Shown piece by piece: positions 20,725-29,206 of a stretch of DNA of 40,065 nucleotides; within the stretch, counting starts at the first letter, position 1; each line of letters opens with the position of its first letter. The translations under genes were made by a program, and so were the position numbers. Under the pieces are notes generated by a model. It was not told the origin of the DNA. It saw nothing but the letters and a program-made list of their open reading frames with translations, and made no database searches. Origin of the DNA: Burkholderiales bacterium (lineage in GTDB: Bacteria > Pseudomonadota > Gammaproteobacteria > Burkholderiales > Burkholderiaceae_B); assembly GCA_021299735.1 (NCBI GenBank), contig JAJTEM010000023.1, positions 1-40,065 of the forward strand, in the 5' to 3' direction.

Positions 20725-21099
20725 ACAGTTTTATTACTTGATGACGCGCGCTCCATTCGCAGCGTTTATTCGGAAGTAATCCGCCAAGCCGGGTTTGAGG
20801 CCGTCACAGCATCCAGTGCCGAGGAAGGCTTGCAATATATAGTTGACCACGGCACCCCCGATCTCATCATTACCGACATCAACATGCCCGGCATGAGCGG
20901 CATGGAATTCTGCAAACGGGTTCGGCACGTGGCCATCCAAACGCCCCTTCTTGTCATGAGCGTACTGTCAGACAAGGGTTTGGTCGCTGAAGCAAGAAAC
21001 CTTGGCGTTCAAGGTTGGATGCTCAAGCCCGTCGAACCTGAATATTTTCTGAATAAACTGAAATCAGTTCTAGGTGAATCACAGGCCTTGCCCAGTTGA
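20719..21099 (+). CDS. Single-domain CheY-like response regulator
   Basis: This is a 126-residue receiver domain without an output domain. D8 and D9 form the acidic pocket, D53 in ITDINMP is the phosphorylation site, S81 takes the conserved Ser/Thr position and K103 in LKPV is the switch lysine. ATG 20719 gives the normal family N-terminus (MKTVLLLDDARSIRS). An in-frame GTG at 20689 would add 10 residues. The gene is followed after 184 bases by a PAS-rich soluble chemoreceptor, so the two may belong to one signalling branch. The start codon lies inside a long inverted repeat. Confidence 0.9.
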   Translation: MKTVLLLDDARSIRSVYSEVIRQAGFEAVTASSAEEGLQYIVDHGTPDLIITDINMPGMSGMEFCKRVRHVAIQTPLLVMSVLSDKGLVAEARNLGVQGWMLKPVEPEYFLNKLKSVLGESQALPS

Positions 21100-21221
21100 T
21101 AGCACACCAAATACAACAAAAAATTCACCCAAAAAACACAGTTGCCCCAAAAAAGTGCAACCATCATGCCCCCTTTTGGGATTAACTCGAATTGAGGGAG
21201 GGTTTTCCCCCTGCTCCCGAG

Positions 21222-21266
21222 ATTTAGGCGCGTGCAGTTGACGCAGACTAATTTGACCGCCTAAAT
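21222..21266 (+). promoter_or_regulatory. 9-bp inverted repeat before the PAS-chemoreceptor gene
   Basis: ATTTAGGCG (21222-21230) and CGCCTAAAT (21258-21266) are perfect reverse complements 27 bases apart. The right arm ends 6 bases before the AGGAG ribosome binding site of the next gene. It could be an operator pair or a leader hairpin. Confidence 0.45.
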
Positions 21267-21283
21267 GTTACAAGGAGTAATGC

Positions 21284-23053
21284 ATGTGGCCCTTTAACAA
21301 TTCCAGCCAAAATCAAATTCTCGACCAAACCATTGATGCTGTGATCAGTATTGATGAAAACAACCTGGTGACCTACTACAACGCCGCAGCCGAAAAATTA
21401 TGGGGCTATAGCCGCGACGAAGTATTGGGCCAAAACGTGAAAATGCTGGTGCCAAGGGCCATTCAAGGCAATCACGACGATTACGTTAACCGCAATCGCA
21501 GCACGGGCCAGGATCGAATTGTAGGCACCTTTCGAGAGGTTGAACTTGAACGCAAGAACGGCGAAAAAGTTTGGGCCTCACTGAGCTTGTCTCGCGTTAA
21601 AACCGGAAAAAAAATTTGCTACACGGCTTTTGTGCGCGACATTTCTGCCGAGCGCAATGCACGCGAACAAATCAACCAAACACTGGAACAAACCATTGAT
21701 GCAGTGGTGACAATCGACGGCAAGAACAACGTTACGTTTTTTAACAAAGCAGCCGAACGGCTTTGGGGTTATGACCGCGAAGAAGTACTCGGCAAAAACG
21801 TAAAAATGCTGGTGCCCATGGCCATTCAAAGCAACCACGACAACCTGGTGAATGCCAACCGCACCACAGGTGTGGACAAAATTGTGGGCACCAGCCGGGA
21901 AGTTCGCATAGAGCGCAAGGATGGCCAAGTGGTATGGGGTGGTTTGTCACTTTCCAAATTGCGGGTAGGCGATCAAATCATGTACACCGCTTTCGTGAAA
22001 GACGTGACCAAAGAAGTTGAACAGCGCGAGCAATTCAGGCTACTCTCACTGGTGGCCAATGAAACCGACAACTCGGTGGTAATTACCAATGCAGAAGGCC
22101 TGATTGAATACGTTAACCCCGGCTTCATCAGGCTGACAGGCTACAGCCTGAAGGAAGTGCAAGGCAAAAAGCCAGGCCACGTATTGCAAGGCAAGGAAAC
22201 CTCGAAAGAAACAGTTCAAAAAATTCGCGAGAAAATTCAGTCACGCGAAGCCTTTTACGATGAAATTTTGAACTACGATCGGCACGGCAACCCCTACTGG
22301 ATTTCACTTGCCATCAACCCCGTATTTGACGACAAAGGCGTTCTACGCCAATTCATTTCAATTCAAGCCAACATCACTGAAACAAAAAACAGGTCTGTTG
22401 AATTTGATATCCGATTGAACGCAATACAGCGGTCTAACCTTGTGCTGGAATGGAATGCGCAAGGCGATATTGAAATGGCGAACCTGCTTTTTAGAAACCT
22501 GCTGGGTGCTAAAACGCCCGACGACATCAAGCGCGCAGAAAATAAACTGAACCAAGTAGTCAACGGCACCGAACTGGGCAAGCTGCAAAAAGGCGAAGCG
22601 GTGTCCACTGAACTTCGCTTCCAGAACAACAACGGGCAAGCCGTTTACGTTGCAGCCACACTTACCCCCATTCAAGGCTTTGATGGCAACATCAAACGCA
22701 TTGTGATGTACGGCACTGACATCACCGCCCGACGCCGCACGATTGAAGAAACAAACCAGGCCATGCAAGATGTGGTTCAAGTGAGCGATCAAATTGGATC
22801 GATTGTTGGCACCATCAACGGTATCGCCTCACAAACCAACCTGCTGGCCCTGAATGCCGCCATTGAAGCAGCAAGGGCTGGCGAAGCTGGCCGCGGTTTT
22901 GCGGTGGTTGCAGATGAAGTGCGAGGCCTTGCCCAGCGCAGCGCCTCTGCTGCTTACGAAATTTCCAACCTGGTGGGCGAAACCAAACACAAGGTGGAAG
23001 GCCTTGCTAAATCGCTGGGTGAACTGGACGCAAGGCAGGCTGAAAACAATTAA
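21284..23053 (+). CDS. Soluble chemoreceptor with four PAS domains and a short signalling domain
   Basis: This 589-residue protein has no membrane helix. PAS1 (about 8-130) and PAS2 (about 130-250) are near-copies of each other ([13 protein letters not shown] and [32 protein letters not shown] and [19 protein letters not shown]), implying an internal duplication. PAS3 (about 250-375, including [18 protein letters not shown]) is a more typical type, and a degenerate PAS4 (about 380-485) follows. The signalling domain is only about 100 residues long; its tip ([20 protein letters not shown]) starts near residue 517. Its helices are much shorter than in classical receptors, as in BdlA/Aer2-like cytoplasmic proteins. 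PAS domains often bind haem or flavin, but no cofactor can be read here. AGGAG is 6 bases before the ATG. Confidence 0.92.
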   Translation: MWPFNNSSQNQILDQTIDAVISIDENNLVTYYNAAAEKLWGYSRDEVLGQNVKMLVPRAIQGNHDDYVNRNRSTGQDRIVGTFREVELERKNGEKVWASLSLSRVKTGKKICYTAFVRDISAERNAREQINQTLEQTIDAVVTIDGKNNVTFFNKAAERLWGYDREEVLGKNVKMLVPMAIQSNHDNLVNANRTTGVDKIVGTSREVRIERKDGQVVWGGLSLSKLRVGDQIMYTAFVKDVTKEVEQREQFRLLSLVANETDNSVVITNAEGLIEYVNPGFIRLTGYSLKEVQGKKPGHVLQGKETSKETVQKIREKIQSREAFYDEILNYDRHGNPYWISLAINPVFDDKGVLRQFISIQANITETKNRSVEFDIRLNAIQRSNLVLEWNAQGDIEMANLLFRNLLGAKTPDDIKRAENKLNQVVNGTELGKLQKGEAVSTELRFQNNNGQAVYVAATLTPIQGFDGNIKRIVMYGTDITARRRTIEETNQAMQDVVQVSDQIGSIVGTINGIASQTNLLALNAAIEAARAGEAGRGFAVVADEVRGLAQRSASAAYEISNLVGETKHKVEGLAKSLGELDARQAENN

Positions 23054-23069
23054 GCAAACCCCAAAAAAA

Positions 23070-23573
23070 TCAGGCTTTCTCCAGTTTGTTGCGGGCCAGT
23101 TCAACACTGCGTTCTGCGCCCAGTACATTGAGCAATACAATCACCCGTTCGTCGCTTTTGTTGGCAGCAATTTTGCCAATCAATCCTTCGAACGGGCCCT
23201 CGGCCACCCTTACCTCGCCACCCACCTGCAACTGGTTCAGCTTGAGCAAATCAAGCACTGAATCAGAATCAACCTCGCCTTGAATCAGCTCGATCAACTC
23301 CCGGGGAACCACAGCGGGTTTGCCGCCAAATTTCACCAAATCCACACAGCCTTTCGTAGAGCGCAGCTTGGAAAAATCGCTTACCCCCACCTCAAGGTGA
23401 ATGAACATGTAGCGGGGAAACAGCGGTTCAACCACCTGCACAGTGCCCTGCCCAGTCTTGCGTTTCTGCACACGGGCCTGCGGAAAAAACACACTGTAAT
23501 TCTGGCGCTGCAGGTTTTCCAGCGCCACAACTTCCTGGCGAGGTTTGGTGTACATCACATACCAATACTTCAT
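23070..23573 (-). CDS. rfaH: RfaH/NusG-type transcription antiterminator
   Basis: This 167-residue protein has a NusG N-terminal domain (WYVMYTKPRQEVVALENLQRQ, LFPRYMFIHL) and a C-terminal KOW-like segment (VRVAEGPFEGLIGKI). Sequence and length fit the specialised paralogue RfaH, which loads on RNA polymerase at ops sites and lets it read long polysaccharide operons. Its start codon shares one base with the rfbC stop (TAATG), so it is translated with rfbC. This location in a sugar operon supports the RfaH assignment over housekeeping NusG. I found no ops-like GGCGGTAG element in this window. Confidence 0.85.
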   Translation of the reverse strand: MKYWYVMYTKPRQEVVALENLQRQNYSVFFPQARVQKRKTGQGTVQVVEPLFPRYMFIHLEVGVSDFSKLRSTKGCVDLVKFGGKPAVVPRELIELIQGEVDSDSVLDLLKLNQLQVGGEVRVAEGPFEGLIGKIAANKSDERVIVLLNVLGAERSVELARNKLEKA

Positions 23574-24127
23574 TACCGACTTAACTCCGTAAACAGCATT
23601 CCTTCAGAATCTTTCTGCGACAACACCGGCTTTGCCACGGCAGCCCGCTTCAACGGCCAGTCTATATTCAACACCGGGTCGTTCCACGCAAGGCAGCACT
23701 CGTGCTCGGGGCTGTGGTGTTCAGTAACCTGGTAACTGGTAATTGCATGGTCGGTCAGCGTTAAAAAACCATGTGCAAAACCCGGTGGTATCCACAGTTG
23801 CGCATGGTTGGTGTCGCTTAACTCACAACCATACCACTGGCCAAATGTATCGGAATTTTCGCGCAAGTCTACAACCACATCAAACACGGCACCATGCACC
23901 ACACGCACCAACTTGCCCTGCGCCCTGGGCACGCTTTGCCAATGCAGGCCGCGCAACACACCTCGCTTTGACAGCGATTCATTCGTTTGCACAAACTCGG
24001 GCTGCATGCCGGTAAGCCGCTTGAACGTTTTCGCATTGAAGCTTTCAAAAAAATGACCACGGTTGTCGGTGTACACGGCAGGCGTTAAAAGCAACAAGCC
24101 TTTTAAAGGAGTAAGGTTACAATTCAT
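23573..24127 (-). CDS. rfbC: dTDP-4-dehydrorhamnose 3,5-epimerase
   Basis: RmlC/RfbC epimerises C3 and C5 of dTDP-4-keto-6-deoxyglucose on the path to dTDP-L-rhamnose. The 184-residue product shows the cupin signatures FVQTNESLSKRGVLRGLHWQ, VVVDLRENSDTFGQW and WIPPGFAHGFL, containing the catalytic histidine region. ATG 24127, with GGTGA 5 bases upstream, is preferred over an in-frame TTG at 24139. The gene starts 26 bases from the divergent HEPN gene, too short for two separate ordinary promoters. Confidence 0.95.
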   Translation of the reverse strand: MNCNLTPLKGLLLLTPAVYTDNRGHFFESFNAKTFKRLTGMQPEFVQTNESLSKRGVLRGLHWQSVPRAQGKLVRVVHGAVFDVVVDLRENSDTFGQWYGCELSDTNHAQLWIPPGFAHGFLTLTDHAITSYQVTEHHSPEHECCLAWNDPVLNIDWPLKRAAVAKPVLSQKDSEGMLFTELSR

Positions 24128-24153
24128 GTGTATCACCAATTAATTATTCCAGC

Positions 24154-24558
24154 ATGATCCTAGAACTCAGCCCTTTCGACAATGCCATACTTCGACTTGA
24201 TGAGGGTATTCAGCGCTATCAAAAAGACATCACTGATACCCAAATTCGTGATGGATTGATTCAACGCTTTGAATTCACCTATGAACTTAGCCACAAAATG
24301 CTGAAGCGTTTTCTGGAATCAACCGCACCCAACCCCGCTGAAATTGATGAATTGGCATTTCAAGACATTATCCGAACCGGCAATGAACAGGGTTTGCTTC
24401 TGAGTGACTGGACACAATGGAAAAAATACAGGGAGATGCGCTCGCGGACCAGCCACACTTACGATGAATCAGTCGCCTTGCAAGTGGTTGCTGAAATACC
24501 CGCATTCTTGCAGGAAGCGAAATTTCTGAATACGCAACTTCACTCGAGAAACAAGTGA
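24154..24558 (+). CDS. HEPN-domain toxin of a HepT/MntA-type pair (copy 1)
   Basis: This 134-residue protein is of the HI0074 / nucleotidyltransferase substrate-binding type. It has the helical core IQRFEFTYELSHKMLKRFLE and the RX4HXY motif (RSRTSHTY), the ribonuclease active site of HEPN toxins such as HepT. In characterised pairs the partner MntA adds AMP to the motif tyrosine and silences the toxin. The gene overlaps its partner by four bases (GTGA). No clear ribosome binding site precedes the ATG. It lies on the plus strand between rfbC and rfbA, opposite to the rhamnose genes, so it is probably an insertion. Confidence 0.87.
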   Translation: MILELSPFDNAILRLDEGIQRYQKDITDTQIRDGLIQRFEFTYELSHKMLKRFLESTAPNPAEIDELAFQDIIRTGNEQGLLLSDWTQWKKYREMRSRTSHTYDESVALQVVAEIPAFLQEAKFLNTQLHSRNK

Positions 24559-24872
24559 AAATAAAAGAAAAAGAACTTGCGCTGGTTCAACACATTCTGG
24601 GGAATATTGTGCCTGAATGCGAAGTGCGTGCTTTCGGATCAAGAGTGAATGGAAACCCAAAACCCTTTTCCGACCTGGACCTTGCATTGGTCGACGTGAA
24701 ACCTGTTGCCCTGGATATCCGGGCAGACCTCGCTCACGCCTTTTCCGAATCAGACTTGCCGTGGAAAGTGGATGTGGTCGACTGGCTCAGCATTTCGCCA
24801 GAGTTTCAGCAGATCATTCAAAAAAATTATGAAGTTGTTCAAACGCCCGCTTCAATCAAGCCCAACAAATAA
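24555..24872 (+). CDS. MNT-type nucleotidyltransferase antitoxin (copy 1)
   Basis: This 105-residue minimal nucleotidyltransferase has the GSx10DxD-type motif (FGSRVNGNPKPFSDLDLAL) and a later acidic residue in KVDVVDW, giving the three metal-binding carboxylates. It is expected to AMPylate and neutralise the adjacent HEPN toxin. The GTG start overlaps the toxin stop (GTGA). Its last 34 bases overlap the 3' end of convergent rfbA. Confidence 0.87.
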   Translation: MKIKEKELALVQHILGNIVPECEVRAFGSRVNGNPKPFSDLDLALVDVKPVALDIRADLAHAFSESDLPWKVDVVDWLSISPEFQQIIQKNYEVVQTPASIKPNK

Positions 24873-25717
24873 TCGCCATAACCGCTATTGCGCAATGGCT
24901 TGGCCAGCGCAGCAAGTTGAGCCGAAGTAATCCACTGATTGCGCCATGCAATCTCTTCCGGGCAACTCACTTTCAACCCCTGCCTGCGTTCAATGGTTTG
25001 AATGAAGTTGGCAGCATCCAGCAAACTATCTGCCGTTCCGGTGTCCAGCCACGCCTGGCCGCGGCCCATGTGCTGCACCTCAAGTTGGCCCATTTGCAAA
25101 TAGGCTCGTATTACATCGGTAATTTCAAGTTCACCGCGCGCCGAAGGGGTTAAGCCTTTCGCAATGCCTGCGGCCTGCCCATCAAAAAAATACAGGCCTG
25201 TGACCGCCTGTTTGCTTTTGGGGTTTTCAGGCTTTTCCTCTACACCAATCACAGTACCTTCTGCGTTCAGTTCAAGCACACCATAGGCCCGTGGGTTGGC
25301 CACTGAATAGGCAAACACAGTGGCGCCACGCTTTTGCCCATAGGCATAGCGCATTTGACGCACCAGGTTTTGACCGTAAAAAAGGTTATCGCCCAGCACC
25401 AGGGCGCAGGGCTCACCCTGCAAAAAAGGTTCAGCCACAATCAGCGATTGCGCAACGCCTCCGGGCGTCGCCTGCACCGCATAGTCAATTCGCATACCCC
25501 AACGGTTGCCATCTCCCAGCAACTGCTCAAACCGGGGCGTGTCGTTCGGGGTGGAAATAACCAGTACCTCGCGCACGCCAGCCAGCATCAAGGTGCTCAG
25601 CGGATAGTAAATCATGGGTTTGTCATACACTGGCAGCAACTGTTTACTAACAGCGGCTGTGGCCGGGTACAGGCGGGTGGCTTGTCCACCTGCCAACACA
25701 ATGCCTTTGCGGTTCAT
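24839..25717 (-). CDS. rfbA: Glucose-1-phosphate thymidylyltransferase
   Basis: RmlA/RfbA makes dTDP-D-glucose from dTTP and glucose-1-phosphate, the first step to dTDP-L-rhamnose. The 292-residue protein starts with the nucleotide-binding segment LAGGQATRLYPATAAVSKQL, then LLPVYDKPMIYYPLS, and has VLGDNLFYGQ with the metal-binding aspartate, followed by EEKPENPKS. AAGGTG lies 5 bases before the ATG. A 33-base palindrome lies just upstream. The 3' end overlaps the convergent MNT gene by 34 bases. Confidence 0.95.
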   Translation of the reverse strand: MNRKGIVLAGGQATRLYPATAAVSKQLLPVYDKPMIYYPLSTLMLAGVREVLVISTPNDTPRFEQLLGDGNRWGMRIDYAVQATPGGVAQSLIVAEPFLQGEPCALVLGDNLFYGQNLVRQMRYAYGQKRGATVFAYSVANPRAYGVLELNAEGTVIGVEEKPENPKSKQAVTGLYFFDGQAAGIAKGLTPSARGELEITDVIRAYLQMGQLEVQHMGRGQAWLDTGTADSLLDAANFIQTIERRQGLKVSCPEEIAWRNQWITSAQLAALAKPLRNSGYGDYLLGLIEAGV

Positions 25718-25736
25718 GTTTTCACCTTGATCAACC

Positions 25737-25769
25737 TTGCATATTTAATATCTTATGTTAAATATGCAA
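25737..25769. promoter_or_regulatory. 12-bp perfect inverted repeat upstream of rfbA
   Basis: TTGCATATTTAA (25737-25748) and TTAAATATGCAA (25758-25769) are exact reverse complements around a 9-base centre. It lies 20 bases before the rfbA start codon and 18 after the stop of the upstream gene. No T-run follows on either strand, so an operator overlapping an AT-rich promoter is more likely than a terminator. Confidence 0.55.
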
Positions 25770-25787
25770 AGATAACCCCTCCCCAAG

Positions 25788-26111
25788 CTACAACAGCTTC
25801 GCTAGCCTTGCCAAAGCATCCACCCCTTCACCCAACACGCTCAGTTGTTTGATCGGGGTTTCCAGTTCAGCGAGTTGCTTGCGCATGGTTTTCACATACC
25901 CAGCTAACTCGGCAAGCTCGGTTTTTGCTTTGGTGCTCAGCTGCGCAAAGCGCGCATTTTCTGAATTCACAAAAGCCAGGTACGCAGCGGCCAATGCATG
26001 CTGGTGTTGCTTGCGCTCTTCGGCAGTCAACTGGTCTACATCAATTAAATACAAGGCAGAAAACACTGCATGCACGTCATCTTGCAAGGCTTCAAAATTA
26101 CTTGGTGTCAT
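25788..26111 (-). CDS. Hypothetical 107-residue helical protein
   Basis: I do not recognise this gene. The ATG at 26111 lies inside the end of the upstream lipoprotein gene, a 14-base overlap, which argues for translational coupling. The protein is predicted to be largely helical, with a glutamine- and lysine-rich stretch (STKAKTELAELAGYVKTMRKQ) that may form a coiled coil, and no membrane segment or signal peptide. Longer in-frame starts exist upstream but would overlap the neighbour far more. It probably acts with the lipoprotein. Confidence 0.6.
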   Translation of the reverse strand: MTPSNFEALQDDVHAVFSALYLIDVDQLTAEERKQHQHALAAAYLAFVNSENARFAQLSTKAKTELAELAGYVKTMRKQLAELETPIKQLSVLGEGVDALARLAKLL

Positions 26112-26970
26112 GGGTCCCTGGCTCACGATTATTGGCTGCCTGAATGTTTGAGTTGAGTTGATCAAAAACGCCCTGCAAGTGCGCAAAGCTGCCCTCGCCC
26201 CGCAATACATTTACCCATGCCTGCTGCATCTCGATACTGGCCGCCTTGGCCTGCTCCAGCAGTTCAATAGTGGGCGCTTGTTTAACGTGCTTTATCCAGG
26301 CGTTCTTCCAGGTTTCGCCCAGTTTTTTGTCATCCACAAAGGGCTTCAATACTTTCTCGCGATATTCCACCTGGCGGGCCAGGGCCTCGCGCTGGGTAAT
26401 CCACTTTATTTGTTCTTCCAGAATTTGCTGGTTCAGTAACAGTGCCTGCGCCACAGGCTCAGCGCTGCGCAGCAATTCCTCGCGTACCTGTGCACTGTGC
26501 CTGAATGCTGCCACATGCCCGGCCACACCAGCCACCGCGTCCTTGGCAACACGGGGTATGCCACTTATGTCGGGCACCTTGTTCAAGGCCTCCACCAGCT
26601 TTTTCAAAGCCTGGGTCGTGCCCGTGCTTGTATCGCCTTTGGCCAGTGCGCTTAGCTCAGCGAAATACAAGGCCTGTGTGTCAAGGTAGTCGCTTGTGGT
26701 TTGCAGAAGAGCTGCCCTTTGCTGCATGGCTTGCGTTTGCTGCTGCAGTGTTGTGTTGTCGCGGGGCAAGTTGGGCAGCAAATCGGCTGTAAATTCCAGG
26801 CTGTGTTCAAGCGCGAAACTGTTTACCTTCTTCAGGGTGCCGGTGTACTGCTTCCCGGTATTGGCGAGGCCTTCGGCCTGTAAGGGGGTTTTGCTGGCAC
26901 ATGCGGCCGAAAGTAACAGCATGGCGCACAAAGGTGCACACAACGCAAAACGTGAATTCAATTGAAGCAA
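26098..26970 (-). CDS. Hypothetical lipoprotein, helical
   Basis: This 290-residue protein is read from TTG 26970, which has GGAGG 5 bases upstream. That start gives a normal lipoprotein signal peptide ending LLLSAAC at about residue 24, with alanine and serine after the lipidated cysteine. The mature part is strongly helical with long glutamine/alanine-rich stretches (TLQQQTQAMQQRAALLQTTS). No known domain is recognised. It overlaps the 107-residue gene by 14 bases and is divergent from the hybrid kinase gene, with 166 bases between them. Confidence 0.65.
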   Translation of the reverse strand: MLQLNSRFALCAPLCAMLLLSAACASKTPLQAEGLANTGKQYTGTLKKVNSFALEHSLEFTADLLPNLPRDNTTLQQQTQAMQQRAALLQTTSDYLDTQALYFAELSALAKGDTSTGTTQALKKLVEALNKVPDISGIPRVAKDAVAGVAGHVAAFRHSAQVREELLRSAEPVAQALLLNQQILEEQIKWITQREALARQVEYREKVLKPFVDDKKLGETWKNAWIKHVKQAPTIELLEQAKAASIEMQQAWVNVLRGEGSFAHLQGVFDQLNSNIQAANNREPGTHDTK

Positions 26971-27136
26971 ACAAACCTCCGGTGGCTTAAACAATATTTG
27001 GCAACCAAAATACCGGGAAACTTTACCGGGTGAGAACACGCATATTGGGTAAGTGAAACCGGGACAAAACTTTTACATATTGCCTACCAGGCGCATACCA
27101 ACTTATGCTTGGTACACATCACTGATTGTTCTTTTT

Positions 27137-28882
27137 ATGAAAGCCAATAGCACCCTCGAAGCTACAATTCTGCGTGAACAAACCAAACTTCTTTTCGAAC
27201 ACCTTCCTTTTGTTTTGTACGGTGTTATGGCCTCATCAGCTGGCCTCGTAACCCTACTTTGGCACACTGGCCAAAGCACCGAACTACTGCTGTGGTTACT
27301 CGCGGTGTATCTTCTTACCGCTTTGCGCTGGTTGGCGCGCAGGCGTTTCAACGCACTGGGTACACACTTCGATGAACAACACTGGTTGCAAGTGGCTATT
27401 CAGCTCACGGCAGCATCGGGTATTTTGTGGGGCTTTGCAGGTGTCGTATTTTTCTCGACCAACCCGGTAGTGCTCATGACACTCACTATTTTTCTGGCTG
27501 CCATGGTGGCTGGTGCCGTGTCTTCCCATGCTTGTCACACCCCAGCCTATGCGGCATTTGCACTGCCCGCCTCCCTGCCTTTTATTGCACGCTGCTTGTG
27601 GGAAAACACAACGTTTTACTGGGTACTGGGTGCAGCATCACTCGCGTTCGTGCTTATCAATATTCACTATGGCCGCAACCTGCAAAACATGGTCATTCAA
27701 TCCATTCGCTTGCGGTTTCAAAATGCTGAATTGGTGTCTGAACTTACCTTGCAAAAAGGCGTTGCCGAGCAGGCAAGTATGGCCAAAACCCGTTTTCTGG
27801 CAGCAGCCAGCCACGACCTGCGACAACCCGTGCAAGCCATTGAACTGCTGGTAGATGCACTGCGCGAAGACCTTGCCAACCACCCCAGCAAAGGTTTGCT
27901 GGATCGAATTCAGCAAGCAGGCCATGGCTTGCGCAACTTGCTGAATGCTTTACTGGATTCTGCAAAAATAAACGCAGCGGCCATTACCGCCAAGCCGCGC
28001 CACATTCAACTGGCCCCTTTACTGAAACGCATTGCCAACGATTTGGCAGCCCAGGCACAACACAAAAGCCTGGATATTCGCGTAGCCCAAACCAAAGCCT
28101 GCGCCTACACCGACCCCGCTTTGCTGGAACTGATTCTTCGCAACTATATTGAAAACGCAATCAAGTACACCAACGAAGGGCGAATACTGGTGGGTTGCCG
28201 CAAACAAGGCAAACACATACGCATTGAAGTTCACGACACCGGCATAGGCATACCTGCCAGCGCACAAGAAACCGTTTTTCAGGAATTCTACCAACTGGGC
28301 AACCCAGAGCGGGACAAAGCCAAAGGCTTGGGGCTGGGCCTGTACATTGCCTACAGCCTTGGCAAGCTGCTTAATCACGACATAGGGGTCAATTCCACAG
28401 TGGGCGAGGGATCGATGTTTTACGTCACTGTACCCCAAGGCGATGCCAGCCACCTGCTGGATGAACCCAGCCGCGCACAAGCCAGCTACAAAACGCCGTT
28501 GACAGGTAAAACCGTGTTGCTGATTGACGACGATGATTTGGTACGCGCCAGCGTAACCGAAATGCTGAACCGCTGGCAGTGCTCTACCATTGCCGCAGAA
28601 GATGCAGAAACAGCCCTGCGCATTTTAATGGCCAGGGGCCGAATGCCCGACGCCATTGTGGCCGACTACCGCCTGCGCAATAACAGCACCGGTGTGCAAG
28701 CTATCAAACTGTTACAGGGGCAGCTTGGCAATATACCCGCCGTGATATTGACTGGCGACACCGCGCCCAGCCGCATTCATGAAGCCAAAAGTTCCGGCCT
28801 CATGATTTTGCACAAACCGCTTAGTGGTGTGCAGCTACGGGATACCTTAAGTGATTTGATGGCTAGCAAAGCGATTAGTTAA
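27137..28882 (+). CDS. Membrane hybrid sensor histidine kinase
   Basis: This is a 581-residue hybrid kinase from ATG 27137; an in-frame GTG at 27053 would add 28 residues, and neither start has a strong ribosome binding site. Six predicted membrane helices occupy roughly residues 22-185, with almost no periplasmic loop, suggesting sensing within the membrane. The dimerisation box ASHDLRQPVQAIELL carries the phosphoacceptor histidine. The ATPase domain has the N box NYIENAIKY, DTGIGIP and GLGLGLY. A C-terminal receiver begins with LLIDDDDLVR and has the aspartate in VADYRLR. Its stop is 3 bases from the stop of the convergent MNT gene. No separate response regulator is adjacent. Confidence 0.92.
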   Translation: MKANSTLEATILREQTKLLFEHLPFVLYGVMASSAGLVTLLWHTGQSTELLLWLLAVYLLTALRWLARRRFNALGTHFDEQHWLQVAIQLTAASGILWGFAGVVFFSTNPVVLMTLTIFLAAMVAGAVSSHACHTPAYAAFALPASLPFIARCLWENTTFYWVLGAASLAFVLINIHYGRNLQNMVIQSIRLRFQNAELVSELTLQKGVAEQASMAKTRFLAAASHDLRQPVQAIELLVDALREDLANHPSKGLLDRIQQAGHGLRNLLNALLDSAKINAAAITAKPRHIQLAPLLKRIANDLAAQAQHKSLDIRVAQTKACAYTDPALLELILRNYIENAIKYTNEGRILVGCRKQGKHIRIEVHDTGIGIPASAQETVFQEFYQLGNPERDKAKGLGLGLYIAYSLGKLLNHDIGVNSTVGEGSMFYVTVPQGDASHLLDEPSRAQASYKTPLTGKTVLLIDDDDLVRASVTEMLNRWQCSTIAAEDAETALRILMARGRMPDAIVADYRLRNNSTGVQAIKLLQGQLGNIPAVILTGDTAPSRIHEAKSSGLMILHKPLSGVQLRDTLSDLMASKAIS

Positions 28883-28885
28883 ACG

Positions 28886-29206
28886 CTAAACAGGATAAAA
28901 CCGAACACCCTTTTCCAAAATATTGTGTTTTAGCGCCTCGTTTTCCAGTTGCTCAAACTGGATGCAGTCCACCTTGAATACCAGTGGTAATGCATCTATC
29001 TCATTCCACAAGGCGTTGAAAGTAGATTGGGGCATACTTGGCGCTACAACAGCCAAATCAATGTCGCTGCCATCCCTAAAATTACCTGCGGCACGAGAGC
29101 CGAACAAATAAACAATTTGAATATCCGGATAACGAGCGAATACAGCCTGAATTTGATCAATGACTTGATCAGCCAGACCATATCTCAAATTCAATTTTGG
29201 CTCCAT
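28886..29206 (-). CDS. MNT-type nucleotidyltransferase antitoxin (copy 2)
   Basis: This 106-residue protein has the minimal nucleotidyltransferase motif LFGSRAAGNFRDGSDIDLAV and the third acidic position in FKVDCIQ. It is expected to AMPylate and neutralise the HEPN toxin encoded just upstream, whose 3' end it overlaps by 16 bases. It is the last gene of the GDP-sugar run on the minus strand. Confidence 0.88.
   Translation of the reverse strand: MEPKLNLRYGLADQVIDQIQAVFARYPDIQIVYLFGSRAAGNFRDGSDIDLAVVAPSMPQSTFNALWNEIDALPLVFKVDCIQFEQLENEALKHNILEKGVRFYPV

Noticed and set aside
21147..21180. CCCAAAA/TTTTGGG inverted repeat after the CheY-like gene as a terminator
   Set aside because: The loop is about 20 bases and no T-run follows the right arm.
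27012..27063. Three ACCGGG copies between the lipoprotein and hybrid kinase genes
   Set aside because: Spacing is irregular (13 and 33 bases) and the core is too short to separate from chance.
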